Below, piece by piece: positions 1 to 8,791 of a DNA stretch of 64,000 nucleotides (its first letter is position 1; every line of letters starts with the position of its first letter). A model generated the notes under the pieces. That model did no database searches and was not told the DNA's origin. It saw only the letters and a program-made list of their open reading frames with translations. The position numbers and the translations under genes were made by a program. Origin of the DNA: Cohnella lupini (GTDB lineage Bacteria > Bacillota > Bacilli > Paenibacillales > Paenibacillaceae); NCBI RefSeq assembly GCF_003386205.1, contig NZ_QRDY01000001.1, forward strand, positions 372,001 to 436,000, read 5' to 3'.

Positions 1-672
1 GAATTCCCGTTGATCATCCCCGTAATGCATAAGATATACCCGTTCTTGAACGGATTGGCGTAAGGTGAGCAGCTGCGGTAAGCAGGCATGGACGACTCCC
101 GGGGGATGCAACTGACAGTCGTGGAAGATGACTTGGACCCCGCGATTGTCGACCAAGTCGTCGAGTAAATCTGCATCGAATACCATGTCTCCCGAGTAGA
201 AGAAAAACTCATTGAACAGCAGGGAGTAGCTCCGTTTATTCGGGATATGCTTCGTAGCGATCAGTTCTACGCTTAATCCGGGTACGAGCTCGTGCGCAAC
301 GCCTTCATTCAAAGGCCTGACGTCGAAGAAATCCTCCAGCGTTTCGGTAGGATCCTGCTGCAATCCGCCCTTAAGCGAGTTTTCCCAAAGCGTGCCGACT
401 AACGCGTCCGCTAAATATAAAATCGGCTTGCGGCCGAATATGAACTTCATTTGAAAAGCCAGCTCTTCCAGTCCTCCGATATGATCGGCGTGAATATGGG
501 TGATCAGGATGGCATCGAGGTCGTTAAAGCTATAGCCTAGTTCGTAAAGCGCTTTAGGAGCTGTAATTCCGCAATCGACCAATACGTTAAGGCCATCGAC
601 CGTAAGCAGTGCGTTGTTATTATTGAACGCTTTGGCAAAGGCGCTTCCCGTACCTAACATCTGAATCTTCAA
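1..672 (-). CDS. MBL-fold metallo-hydrolase (RNase Z-like), C-terminus cut by window
   Basis: The reading frame stays open from a TTG at 672 to the window edge (224 codons). TTG is chosen because a GGAGG lies 7 nt upstream; the next in-frame ATG (660) has no such spacing. The N-terminus carries a GTGSA turn and then the metal-binding motif THIHADH of the metallo-beta-lactamase fold, followed by GGLEEL; a later YSGD probably supplies the bridging aspartate. This layout matches the RNase Z / arylsulfatase-like / cyclic phosphodiesterase branch, which binds two zinc ions. Substrate cannot be told from this part, and the last metal ligands may lie beyond the window. Confidence 0.85.
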   Translation of the reverse strand, partial: MKIQMLGTGSAFAKAFNNNNALLTVDGLNVLVDCGITAPKALYELGYSFNDLDAILITHIHADHIGGLEELAFQMKFIFGRKPILYLADALVGTLWENSLKGGLQQDPTETLEDFFDVRPLNEGVAHELVPGLSVELIATKHIPNKRSYSLLFNEFFFYSGDMVFDADLLDDLVDNRGVQVIFHDCQLHPPGVVHACLPQLLTLRQSVQERVYLMHYGDDQREF

Positions 673-860
673 ATCGATACCTCCTAGCCATGGATGCGGT
701 TTCTTTTCGACAATAGCTTTTACCAATGTACCATAATCTACCTCGTTAAGTAAGAAGAATACGGAAAAAACCTTAGCTGCTTCGGTGACGGTCTAGGCTT
801 ATTTCGCATAGTCTGAGGGGGAGATATTTCCACCCATGCGTTTGCGAAAGGAAGATCCCG

Positions 861-1064
861 ATGGCGAAGGTCAATAAGAAGAAAAAGTCGGCCGCCGCGG
901 CCGAACAAAAAAGGGCGCAGATGAAAATCGTAACCTCAGAAGTCTGCGCCGTTTGCAAAACTCCTTGCACGAGAGGCTTAGCTTATCTCGAGAAAATGGG
1001 AGAGCCCGGAGAGGTCGGTTACGGAGTTCCGTGCGTCTTGACTCTGCCTGGCAGAAAGCCGTAA
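861..1064 (+). CDS. Small cysteine-containing conserved hypothetical protein
   Basis: A 67-residue protein with a very basic, alanine-rich start (residues 1-20: lysines followed by AAAAEQKR) and then a compact cysteine cluster of the form CAVCKTPC near residues 29-36, with another Cys near residue 58. The spacing suggests a small zinc-binding knuckle. An AAAGGAAG ribosome binding site sits just ahead of the ATG. It is transcribed toward the secreted protein at 1262 and divergently from the MBL hydrolase. I do not recognise a characterised family. Longer frames overlapping it on both strands lack ribosome binding sites. Confidence 0.6.
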   Translation: MAKVNKKKKSAAAAEQKRAQMKIVTSEVCAVCKTPCTRGLAYLEKMGEPGEVGYGVPCVLTLPGRKP

Positions 1065-1261
1065 AGCCATATAAAGAGGGGCTTGTCGCGCCAAGCATTT
1101 CCCGGGTAAGCGCAAGCTTCGCCACGATGCGACAAAACGGCGCCGAAGCCCCGGAAAAAACAGGTTAATTTTTTTGTTTTCCCGCGCAACTTTCCGTCCG
1201 ACGGTCGGTATAACCAAATACAGACAAGAATGCGAGTCGGTGAAGACGGAGGATGCTAATA

Positions 1262-1840
1262 ATGAAGGTCCGTAAACTTGCGCTTTTAACTTTGGCGTTG
1301 ACATTAATTTGCGGTGGCGTAGCTTATGCGGATACCGTGTCGCAGAAATTGCGCGTACTGGTAGTGAACAAGAAATCCGAGAGCTACAACGGTATTATCG
1401 TTGACAATAAAGTCTACGTTCCGGTCGATCTGATTACCGACAAGCTTCAGGGAATCGTGATCACGGACGAAACGGACAATAAAGTAACGATATACAAGCC
1501 GAACGTGCATATGGTAACCAGCAAGAATAAAGGAATCTTCGGCGACGTCGAGAAAGGCGCCAAGGTCGATTTTTTCACGCATATCCAAGTCGACTCGTTA
1601 AAAGTAGATATTAACGCTTTGAAGCTGACTATCGTGGATCCCTATGGCGAGGAAACTTTAATAGAGTCGCGCAAGGCCGGAGACAGCGACTTCCCGGAAA
1701 GAGAGAACATCTGGATGTCGACGAAAGAGTTTTCCTACACTTTCAGTTCTACCGGGACGTACACTCTTCGATTCTACGTTAAACCCGTAGGACAGTCCTC
1801 TTTCCAAGTGATTTCCGAGAAATCGATCGCCTCCAAGTAA
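1262..1840 (+). CDS. Secreted stalk-domain protein (copper amine oxidase N-terminal-like)
   Basis: A 192-residue exported protein. Residues 1-25 form a Sec signal peptide (basic KVRK, hydrophobic ALLTLALTLICGG, then AYA-D as a likely signal peptidase I site). The body begins with a repeat of the copper-amine-oxidase N-terminal-like or stalk type (NKVYVPVDLITDKL), a non-catalytic module common on Paenibacillus cell-surface proteins; the C-terminal part looks like an all-beta domain. The ATG at 1262 is preferred to the in-frame ATG at 1253 because the GGAGG (1248-1252) touches the latter but lies 9 nt from the former. Function unknown, probably in the envelope. Confidence 0.75.
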   Translation: MKVRKLALLTLALTLICGGVAYADTVSQKLRVLVVNKKSESYNGIIVDNKVYVPVDLITDKLQGIVITDETDNKVTIYKPNVHMVTSKNKGIFGDVEKGAKVDFFTHIQVDSLKVDINALKLTIVDPYGEETLIESRKAGDSDFPERENIWMSTKEFSYTFSSTGTYTLRFYVKPVGQSSFQVISEKSIASK

Positions 1841-1964
1841 TCGTCCATACGCAGCGCCCAAACCGAATAGTCGGGATGGGTGCTTTTTCGTTTGACCCTC
1901 GATACGGGAAGTGATACGATACGTGGGTAGGTAAATTCAACCGATTGAACGGAGGTTCCCCACC

Positions 1965-2264
1965 ATGAGCGATCATGTCCATGATGAGAACTGCGAGCAC
2001 GACCACGATGAGGAAGCCGTATTCATCGTAACGGACGAGGACGGTAAAGAGCACGAGATGGTGCTCGTATACAGTTTTGAATCCAATAACCGCGCTTATG
2101 CCGTTCTATTGGATCGTAACGATCCAGAGGACGACGGCGTCATTTTCCGAGTCGAAGAAGAAGGCGAAGACGAAATCCTCGTCAATATCGAAGACGATCA
2201 AGAATGGGAAACGGTTATGAAGGTATATGAAGAGTTGGCTGCCCTCGAGAACGAGAACGGATAA
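1965..2264 (+). CDS. DUF1292 family protein (YrzB-like)
   Basis: A 99-residue, extremely acidic cytosolic protein. The first 15 residues are His/Asp/Glu rich (HVHDENCEHDHDEE), a possible metal-binding tail. It is followed by the DUF1292 core in which two aspartate/glutamate-rich strands flank a YAVLLDR segment. The family is widespread in Firmicutes; YrzB of Bacillus subtilis is the usual reference and has no assigned function. A GGAGG lies about 8 nt before the ATG. In other Bacillales such genes sit near the Holliday junction resolvase yrrK; that context is absent here. Confidence 0.8.
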   Translation: MSDHVHDENCEHDHDEEAVFIVTDEDGKEHEMVLVYSFESNNRAYAVLLDRNDPEDDGVIFRVEEEGEDEILVNIEDDQEWETVMKVYEELAALENENG

Positions 2265-2300
2265 GCTAGCTATCGTCATCTACATTAATGAAGAACAAGT

Positions 2301-2338
2301 GAAGCCTCTTACGGTTGTAATAAACCGGAAGAGGCTTC
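2301..2338. terminator. Inverted repeat between convergent genes
   Basis: GAAGCCTCTT at 2301-2310 pairs perfectly with AAGAGGCTTC at 2329-2338, with a second inner pairing CGGTT/AACCG. It lies between the DUF1292 gene and the convergent DUF1885-like gene. There is no strong T-run on either side, so it may be a weak terminator or an mRNA 3' end stabiliser. Confidence 0.55.
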
Positions 2339-2359
2339 ATGTATTATCGTAGTTAATTT

Positions 2360-2779
2360 TTATTTGCGCGGATTGAAGAAGATAGTCCTGCCGTTGAACA
2401 TTTTTACTTCGGCCTGCAACTGCTTGCCGATCCACTTGCAAAGCTCGTTCGCCTTTGATTTGTCTCCGTGGGTAGAGTCGCTCGGCAGTACGAGATGAAT
2501 GTAAGGCACGACCGCCCCGTCCGTCTCCCGCTGGCCGGTTCCGACGACGATATAGCGATATTGCGGATTGATTCCCTTTAGATAGAACCATTGATCTTGC
2601 GCTTCGGGTTTACTCTCTATGCTGTAAGGGAAAGCGGCTTCCGCGTAATCCCATCCGAGCTGCTGGCCTGTTAACGTCATCTGTTCCCGATAACGATGGA
2701 GCTGTTCCTTCACTCCGTTCAGATCGATTTCGGCAACGGTCGAGCCTTGAACAAGAGAAATGTAAGCGCTTTGACTCAT
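2360..2779 (-). CDS. DUF1885-like conserved protein
   Basis: A 139-residue soluble protein resembling the DUF1885 family of Bacillales: it opens with SAYISLVQGSTV, has GQQLGWDYAEAAFPYSI in the middle and ends with a SKANELCKWIGKQLQ helix followed by FNGRTIFFNPRK. The function of the family is not known. The start at 2779 is chosen because a GGGGGTGGAA purine stretch lies directly upstream, whereas the longer frame from 2827 lacks a ribosome binding site. It is convergent with the DUF1292 gene and divergent from the DUF3055-like gene. Confidence 0.7.
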   Translation of the reverse strand: MSQSAYISLVQGSTVAEIDLNGVKEQLHRYREQMTLTGQQLGWDYAEAAFPYSIESKPEAQDQWFYLKGINPQYRYIVVGTGQRETDGAVVPYIHLVLPSDSTHGDKSKANELCKWIGKQLQAEVKMFNGRTIFFNPRK

Positions 2780-2945
2780 CGGTTCCACCCCCACGCCCAT
2801 GATAGCATTTCCGGTAATCATTGGCAACGGTTTACCGTGACCGGTAGGGAAGAATGGGCACTTCGCCTGATTGATATGTACAAACCGCGCATGTTAAAAT
2901 AGACATAATATTCAGATAATTTAATTCGAGCCGGGAGGGAAGCAA

Positions 2946-3233
2946 ATGCTTGAGAACCTCTACGATGTGATCGAATCTTCCAATGTTAATTTCGTCGGCT
3001 GCATCTCCGAAGAGAGCCGTTTTGATTTCGCTATCGTGTACACGAGCCACTTTTTCGGAAAACCTCTTGTCGTATGCATGCAAACAGGAAGATCATCTCC
3101 TTTGAGCGCGGATGATCTGGGAGACACCGAAATTCTCCGTACGCGATTCCTCGTTTCAGCCGAAGCAGCGGAAGAGCTCGGCAGCTTGCTTCGCGGCCGA
3201 TTACCCAAATTAGAAATGCAGGATCAGTATTAA
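2946..3233 (+). CDS. DUF3055-like conserved protein
   Basis: A 95-residue soluble protein. The core is CISEESRFDFAIVYTSHF followed by FGKPLVVCMQTGRSS, which I recognise as typical of the DUF3055 family of Bacilli, a group of about 90-residue proteins of unknown role. The C-terminal third is a predicted helix (AAEELGSLLRGRLP). A GGGAGGGA ribosome binding site stands ahead of the ATG. It is a single gene closed by a strong terminator shared with the convergent speA. Confidence 0.7.
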   Translation: MLENLYDVIESSNVNFVGCISEESRFDFAIVYTSHFFGKPLVVCMQTGRSSPLSADDLGDTEILRTRFLVSAEAAEELGSLLRGRLPKLEMQDQY

Positions 3234-3250
3234 GCAATCAATAGAATTTG

Positions 3251-3288
3251 AAAGGTCCGGCTCGCGCAAAGCGTGAGCCGGACCTTTT
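3251..3288. terminator. Bidirectional rho-independent terminator
   Basis: AAAGGTCCGGCTC at 3251-3263 pairs with GAGCCGGACCTTT at 3275-3287, with A-run and T-run flanks. It serves both the DUF3055-like gene and the convergent speA. Confidence 0.85.
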
Positions 3289-3298
3289 CATATGACCT

Positions 3299-4771
3299 TT
3301 ATGAGATAGCGGTTTCTTCCAAGATCACCTTTACGTTGGTGACGGACCGGTCTTCGGGACCTTTAACCGGTAAGCCTACTTCGAGATGATCGACGATATA
3401 GTCGATGTTTTCTTGCGATATGACTTCGCCCGGGAGCAAGATCGGGATGCCCGGCGGGTAGACGTAGATGAATTCGGCAATGATCTTGCCGGCCGATTCC
3501 TTGAACGGTACGAGCTCGGTTTCACCGTAGAACGCATCGCGCGGCGTTAGGGCGAGATGGGGGATTTCCGGAATTTTCACGACCACTTCGAGAATTTCCC
3601 TATTATCTGCATGGTAGGCATCGGACATCGCTTGCAAAGCTTCCAAGAGGATGGATATCGATTCCTCGTCGTCTCCTGGGGTGATCAAGCAAAGAATATT
3701 GTACATATCGCTCAACTCGACTTCCAAGCGGAAATGCTCGCGCAACCAATTTTCCGCATCGTAACCGGTAATGCCCAAGTGGCGGACGTGAACCGTGAGC
3801 TTCGTCGGATCGTAATCGTAAGTCGCTTCCTCGCCAAGCAGCTCCTCCCCGAAGCTGTATAACCCCTCAATCTTATTGACCGCCGTCCGGGCTTTTTTCG
3901 CCAGATTCAACGTTCTTTCCGCGATTTCTTTCCCGTGGATGGCAAGCTGCCGACGAGCCGTATCTAAGGAAGCCAGAAGAGGATAAGAGGTCGAGGTCGT
4001 CATCAATAAGCTAAGGATCGTCTGCACGCGGTGCGGATTGACCAAACCCTTGCGTACGTTGAGAACAGAGCTCTGGGTCATCGACCCGCCTAGCTTATGA
4101 ATGCTGGTTGCGGCCATATCGGCACCGGCTTGCATAGCCGATAAGGGCAACTCGTCGGAGAAATGAATCAATGCGCCGTGAGCCTCGTCTACGAGTACCG
4201 GAATATCGTATTCGTGAACGAGGTCTACGATTTCCTTGAGGTGTGTGCAAACGCCGTAATAGGTCGGGTTGATGATCAGAACGGCGGAGGCATCCGGATG
4301 TCGTTCCAATGCCCTCCGAACGGACCGCGTGGTTACCCCGTGATCGATTCCGAGGTTCGTGTCGCGAACGGGAGAGAGAAAGACCGGACGGGCGCCGGCG
4401 AAAATAATAGCGGATAAAATCGACTTGTGAACGTTCCGCGGCACGATGATTTTATCTCCATGGCTGCATGCGGACAAGATCATGGTCATGATGGCCGTAC
4501 TCGTGCCTTGCACGGAGAAATAAGTCGCATCCGCGCCGAACGCGTCCGCGGCCAGCTGTTGCGCTTCGAGAATGACGCCGACGGGCTGATGCAAGTCGTC
4601 GAGCGGAGCGATATTGATCAAGTCGATGTCAAGGATATTTTGGCCGATATAGTCACGGTATTCGGGATCCATTCCGGCGCCTTTCTTGTGGCCCGGAATG
4701 TGGAATTGCACCGGATTTTGTTTCGCGTGTGAACGCAACGCGTCGAATAAAGGAGTACGATTATGATCCAA
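3299..4771 (-). CDS. speA: Arginine decarboxylase (Orn/Lys/Arg decarboxylase family)
   Basis: A 490-residue PLP-dependent fold-type I decarboxylase, the same length as Bacillus subtilis SpeA and close to it throughout. SpeA converts arginine to agmatine in the first step of Gram-positive polyamine synthesis. Visible features: HIPGHKKG near residues 24-31, the cofactor-binding DEAHG (D195) and the Schiff-base lysine in SIHKLGGS (K226); the C-terminal domain contains TPRDAFYGETE and YPPGIPILLPGE. Lysine specificity (YaaO-type) cannot be excluded by eye, but full-length similarity favours SpeA. No speB/speE lies in the window. It is convergent with the DUF3055-like gene and divergent from the MFS gene. 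Confidence 0.85.
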   Translation of the reverse strand: MDHNRTPLFDALRSHAKQNPVQFHIPGHKKGAGMDPEYRDYIGQNILDIDLINIAPLDDLHQPVGVILEAQQLAADAFGADATYFSVQGTSTAIMTMILSACSHGDKIIVPRNVHKSILSAIIFAGARPVFLSPVRDTNLGIDHGVTTRSVRRALERHPDASAVLIINPTYYGVCTHLKEIVDLVHEYDIPVLVDEAHGALIHFSDELPLSAMQAGADMAATSIHKLGGSMTQSSVLNVRKGLVNPHRVQTILSLLMTTSTSYPLLASLDTARRQLAIHGKEIAERTLNLAKKARTAVNKIEGLYSFGEELLGEEATYDYDPTKLTVHVRHLGITGYDAENWLREHFRLEVELSDMYNILCLITPGDDEESISILLEALQAMSDAYHADNREILEVVVKIPEIPHLALTPRDAFYGETELVPFKESAGKIIAEFIYVYPPGIPILLPGEVISQENIDYIVDHLEVGLPVKGPEDRSVTNVKVILEETAIS

Positions 4772-5011
4772 GAGAAGTTCACTGCCTTTCTCATACGTGC
4801 TTCAAGTAGGTTTGAACGCATTTGTGCAAACAAGCATGAGTATAACAAAAATAGGGGGGAAATCAACCGCTGTCTATTTCGATCGGAACTTGTCACGAAA
4901 ACGTCAACGAATCCGATTTGGAACATAGCGTTCGTTATGCTACCATCAAATGTAGAATGTTAACGCGAATGATATCCTTTATTGTAGTAGACAGAGGAGA
5001 GAGAATTTTCC

Positions 5012-6187
5012 GTGAAAAGCAAATTAGCTATCGTAGGACTCATGCTCTTTACGATTTTTATCGGTTTCGGCATCATTATTCCGGTATTGCCTCAATTGGT
5101 GACCGAAGCGAGCAAGGAGTCGGCGAATTGGCATACGGGCGCGATGTTGGCGGTCTATTCCTTGATGTCTTTCCTGCTCAGCCCTCTCTGGGGGGGATTA
5201 TCCGAGCGTATCGGACGCCGACCGGTTATTATGATGGGAGTATTGGGATTCAGCATAAGCTTCCTATTGTTCGGCATGTCCGGTGAAAATCTAGCGATCA
5301 TGTACGCGTCTCGGATATTGGGAGGTTTGTTCTCCGGAGCCGTCGTCTCGTGTATCGTCGCTTACGTCGCGGATATTACGACCGAAGAGGAACGGACGAA
5401 GGGAATGGCGGTCGTCGGAATGAGCATCGGCCTCGGCTTTACGTTCGGCCCGGGCTTCGGGGGCTTCTTAAGCGAGATCCAGATTCACACGCCGTTCTAC
5501 GCGGCTTCGGCATTATCGTTCGTCGTGTTCATTGCGGCATTCTTCAAGCTTCCGGAATCGCTGCCTCCGGAGCGCCGGGCATCGAAAGAAACGAGCAAGC
5601 GCGTTTCCCGCTGGACTGCCTTCCAAGGGCCGCTTAAGTATTTGTACGTGCTCGCCTTCTTCGTAACGTTTTCATTGGCCATCCTAGAGGCGACCCTTCA
5701 ATTGTTCGGAATGGAGAGGTTCGAGGTAACGCCACTGCAGATCGGAATGATGTTTTTCTTCTGCGGCCTGGCGGGTGCTCTCGTGCAAGGCGGAATCGTT
5801 CGACGTCGGGTGAAGAAAGGTCAGGAAAGCCAGTACATCGCCATCGGATTGGTCATTTCCGCCGCCGGTTTCTTCTTGCTTCTTACCGCCAATAGCTGGG
5901 GGATGGCCACGGTCTATCTGTGCATTTTTGGAATCGGCAATTCGCTCATTAAACCTTGCGTCACTTCGCTGATTACTCAGAAGACGACGGTCGGCCAGGG
6001 AATCGCATCCGGACTAAGCTCTTCCATGGACAGCCTGGGTCGGATCGTCGGTCCTCTGCTCGGGGCAGCGTTGCTGGGCGCGACTTCATGGCTGCCTTTC
6101 GTCGTATCGGGCGTGTTATCACTTGCCGCGCTAGGGTTGTTGGCTCAATACCGCAGCCAGGCTCGTCAGAAGGTGCATGCTTCCTGA
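5012..6187 (+). CDS. MFS multidrug-type transporter, DHA1 family
   Basis: A 391-residue membrane protein with about 12 hydrophobic segments. The loop between helices 2 and 3 holds the MFS signature (GLSERIGRRPVIMMG), and helix 5 has the proline/glycine-rich antiporter motif GLGFTFGPGFGG, typical of proton-driven drug exporters of the DHA1 group. It starts with GTG at 5012, preceded by a GAGGAGAG ribosome binding site 8 nt away. It is a single gene closed by a terminator. The TetR gene downstream is on the other strand and belongs to another operon, so no dedicated regulator is evident. Substrate unknown. Confidence 0.85.
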   Translation: MKSKLAIVGLMLFTIFIGFGIIIPVLPQLVTEASKESANWHTGAMLAVYSLMSFLLSPLWGGLSERIGRRPVIMMGVLGFSISFLLFGMSGENLAIMYASRILGGLFSGAVVSCIVAYVADITTEEERTKGMAVVGMSIGLGFTFGPGFGGFLSEIQIHTPFYAASALSFVVFIAAFFKLPESLPPERRASKETSKRVSRWTAFQGPLKYLYVLAFFVTFSLAILEATLQLFGMERFEVTPLQIGMMFFFCGLAGALVQGGIVRRRVKKGQESQYIAIGLVISAAGFFLLLTANSWGMATVYLCIFGIGNSLIKPCVTSLITQKTTVGQGIASGLSSSMDSLGRIVGPLLGAALLGATSWLPFVVSGVLSLAALGLLAQYRSQARQKVHAS

Positions 6188-6228
6188 TCGACGTTTCCGC
6201 CCTCGATGATAAATCGGAATATACGTAC

Positions 6229-6258
6229 AAAACCGGAGGTTCTCGCCTCCGGTTTTTT
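6229..6258. terminator. Bidirectional rho-independent terminator
   Basis: AAAACCGGAGG and CCTCCGGTTTT form an 11-bp stem with a 6-nt loop and flanking T/A runs, between the MFS gene and the convergent TetR gene. Confidence 0.85.
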
Positions 6259-6264
6259 GTATTA

Positions 6265-6930
6265 TTATTTAGCTTCAATCCGGCTGCTAAGGCCATGCAG
6301 GATGTATTGCACGGTAGCTTCCCTCTCCAGGGAGTCGTCCCAGCCGGTAGGCGCGAATAGAAAACGGACGATTAAATAACCGAAAAGGGTAGATCCGACT
6401 AGCCGAACCGCAGTCAGTGGAGGGACTTCGACGATATGGCCTTGTTCCCGGTAATGATTTACGACGTTGGTGATCTTCCGCAACACGCGATCGGCGACTT
6501 TGGATAAAAATTGCTCCCGCAGCTCGGGATGGAACGGCACTTCTTGCAGCAGAATTCGAATCACTTTAATATTCTTTTCGGCGAAAGCGATCCGATTGTC
6601 CAGAATTCCGCGAATGAATCCTTCGAAGGTCGGATGCGGATTGTCGATCAACGGATAGAGATCGCGTAATACGAACGGTTCGATAAGTCTCGCTACGAAG
6701 GGGGCGACGATCGAGTAAAGCAAGTCCTTCTTCGTGCGGTAATGTCGGAATATCGTACCTTCGGCAACCCCAGCGCGCTGCGCGATTTCGCTAGTGGCCG
6801 CGCCGGAATACCCTTTCTCGGCGAATACTTCGACCGCGGCTCTCAATATCCGCGATTGCTTGTCGGTCATCCTCTCTCCTTCATGCTTCTCCAGAAGCTC
6901 CTCAAGCCACTGTTCCAACGGGTCTTTCAT
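6265..6930 (-). CDS. TetR/AcrR family transcriptional regulator
   Basis: A 221-residue repressor. The N-terminal helix-turn-helix spans about residues 25-65 (GYSGAATSEIAQRAGVAEGT followed by IFRHYRTKKDLL), the standard TetR arrangement; the rest is an all-helical ligand domain. The start is the ATG at 6930, 8 nt from GGGAGG; the in-frame GTG at 6939 overlaps that ribosome binding site. It is the last gene of an operon ATPase-permease-regulator. A palindrome TGAGT-4-ACTCA between the operon promoter and the first gene is the probable binding site, which would make this an autoregulated efflux switch. Confidence 0.88.
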   Translation of the reverse strand: MKDPLEQWLEELLEKHEGERMTDKQSRILRAAVEVFAEKGYSGAATSEIAQRAGVAEGTIFRHYRTKKDLLYSIVAPFVARLIEPFVLRDLYPLIDNPHPTFEGFIRGILDNRIAFAEKNIKVIRILLQEVPFHPELREQFLSKVADRVLRKITNVVNHYREQGHIVEVPPLTAVRLVGSTLFGYLIVRFLFAPTGWDDSLEREATVQYILHGLSSRIEAK

Positions 6931-6973
6931 CTTACGCACCTCCCGTCATGCCGTAGACATGCTCTATCGCTCA

Positions 6974-7999
6974 TTATATTCGACGGTGTTTGCGCAGCGC
7001 CAGCACGTTCAACGAAGCGAACAATACGGCAAACCCGAGCAACGCGCCGGAATCTATCCAAATTTCGCGCCATCCGTCTCCTCGTAACATGATTCCCCTA
7101 AGGGCATCCGCGCCGTAATAGAGCGGGAGCGCCTTTCCGACGGCTTGCAGCCAATCGGGCATAGATTGAAGATCGATAAGGCCGCAGAAGAATATTTGAG
7201 GAACGACGATGAGCGGAATGAACTGGAACATCTGAAATTCGTTCTGGGCGTATGCGGACAATAACGTACCTAAAGTAAGAGCGGCAAGCGCAAGCAAGAG
7301 ATTCATGAAAAGCACCAGAAGGAAGGAGCCCTCGAGGGCAATGCCGAGAACGCTGGTCGAATACCATGCGATGAGCGTAGCCTGCAGCAGCGTGAACAGG
7401 CCGAAGCCCAGTAAATAACCGGCAACGATTTCCCATCGTCGAAGGGGCGTGGCAAGCAGCCTCTGCAAAGTTCCCGTCGTCCTTTCCCTTAAGAAAGATA
7501 CTCCTGCAATCAGGAAAACGAAGAAAAAGGAGAAAAAACCGACGAGCACGGATCCGTAATAGTCGAAAATATCGCGGTCTCCCGAGCCGTGCAAATACGA
7601 GAGGGCGGGCTGGATGCCGGAAATGCCGGTAAGCTGTTGCAAGGCTTTCTGCGCAACTTCCATGACGCTGCGTATTTTCGACGGATTGCTGCCTTCTAGC
7701 GTAATATGCGGCTGCAATCCCTTCAGGGATAGCACGGCATCAAGCTCGGCTTCGGCCATTCGATCCATTGCCGTCCGTTCGTCTTCGTATGGAATCACGA
7801 CCGCGCCGTTCTTCTGCAACGATTCGATGACGGGAGAAGGAAGCTTCACCGCTCCGATTCGAGGATCGACGGCCTGACCGTCGAACACGAATTTCATTAG
7901 CGTCAAGACGAGAAGTGGCGCCAGCAACATCAAGGCCAACGTTCTCTTGTCTTTAATGAACTGACGGACGATCCGAAATGCGAGGGCTTGGATTCTCAT
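6974..7999 (-). CDS. ABC-2 type exporter permease
   Basis: A 341-residue permease with one N-terminal membrane helix (ALMLLAPLLVLTLMKF), a soluble external domain of about 130 residues, and then five or so helices. The segment FLRERTTGTLQRLLATPLRRWEI is the cytoplasmic coupling signature of ABC-2 exporters (DrrB/YhgE-like). The ATG at 7999 has GGAGG 7 nt upstream and overlaps the stop of the ATPase gene by 4 bp (ATGA), showing translational coupling. Together with the ATPase it should form a drug, lipid or antibiotic exporter; the cargo is unknown. Confidence 0.87.
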   Translation of the reverse strand: MRIQALAFRIVRQFIKDKRTLALMLLAPLLVLTLMKFVFDGQAVDPRIGAVKLPSPVIESLQKNGAVVIPYEDERTAMDRMAEAELDAVLSLKGLQPHITLEGSNPSKIRSVMEVAQKALQQLTGISGIQPALSYLHGSGDRDIFDYYGSVLVGFFSFFFVFLIAGVSFLRERTTGTLQRLLATPLRRWEIVAGYLLGFGLFTLLQATLIAWYSTSVLGIALEGSFLLVLFMNLLLALAALTLGTLLSAYAQNEFQMFQFIPLIVVPQIFFCGLIDLQSMPDWLQAVGKALPLYYGADALRGIMLRGDGWREIWIDSGALLGFAVLFASLNVLALRKHRRI

Positions 8000-8751
8000 G
8001 CGACACCTCCGCGGAAAGCAATGAAGGCATCTTCCATGCTGGATGCCTGCGAGTCGGCCTTTAATTGCTCCGGGCTGCCTAAAGCGATTACCTTCCCGTC
8101 GCGGATCATGGCCAATCGGTCGCATTTCTCCGCTTCGTCCATGACGTGAGTCGTAACCAGCATCGTCACCCCTGCGCGGCGCAGGTTATCCAATTCGTCC
8201 CAGATCGATTTGCGCAGCACGGGATCGATGCCCACGGTCGGTTCATCCAGGACGAGTACTTCCGGCCCGTGCATCAGCGCGACGGCGAGAGACAGTCTTC
8301 GCTTCATGCCGCCTGAGTAGAGCTGGACGGGCTTCTTCAAATCGTCCGACAGCTTCACCAATTCGGCGACTTCCTTTATCCTGCTCTTCAACTTAGTGCC
8401 GCGCAGACCGTAGAGAGCGGAGAAGAACTCCAGGTTCTCTTGAGCGGTCAATTCCCCATAGAGAGCGTCGGATTGCGCCATATACCCGATCCTGCTCAAG
8501 ATGTCGAGCTTCGGCATTTTCTCCCCAAGCAGGGTGATGGTACCGCCGTTCGGAATATCGAGTCCGGTTATTAAGCGGACTAGCGTTGTTTTCCCCGAGC
8601 CCGAAGGACCGAGCAAACCGAAAATTTCTCCTTTTCTTACCGTTAAGGAAATGTCGTCCAGCACGGTTCTTTTGCCGAATGAACGAGAAACATGAACGGC
8701 CGCGATACAATCGGAATGAGAATCGTCATTGGGTTGCGTAACTAGATTCAT
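7996..8751 (-). CDS. ABC exporter ATP-binding protein
   Basis: A 251-residue nucleotide-binding subunit with all expected motifs: Walker A GPSGSGKT (residues 48-55), Q-loop in GYMAQSDALYGELT, signature YSGGMKRR, Walker B VLVLDEPTVGID and the switch histidine in VTTHVMDEAE. The daunorubicin-type LTAQENLEFF and GIDPVLR segments fit a partner for an ABC-2 permease. It is the first gene of the operon, with GGAGG upstream of the ATG at 8751 and a promoter plus palindromic operator just ahead. Confidence 0.9.
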   Translation of the reverse strand: MNLVTQPNDDSHSDCIAAVHVSRSFGKRTVLDDISLTVRKGEIFGLLGPSGSGKTTLVRLITGLDIPNGGTITLLGEKMPKLDILSRIGYMAQSDALYGELTAQENLEFFSALYGLRGTKLKSRIKEVAELVKLSDDLKKPVQLYSGGMKRRLSLAVALMHGPEVLVLDEPTVGIDPVLRKSIWDELDNLRRAGVTMLVTTHVMDEAEKCDRLAMIRDGKVIALGSPEQLKADSQASSMEDAFIAFRGGVA

Positions 8752-8771
8752 TGGTCATCCCTCCATCAAAA

Positions 8772-8785
8772 TGAGTGATTACTCA
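8772..8785 (-). promoter_or_regulatory. Putative TetR operator
   Basis: The palindrome TGAGTGATTACTCA (perfect 5-bp arms, 4-bp centre) lies between the -10 box and the ribosome binding site of the ABC operon. A TetR-family gene in the same operon is the obvious candidate to bind it. Assignment is by position and symmetry only. Confidence 0.6.
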
Positions 8786-8791
8786 CTTTTT

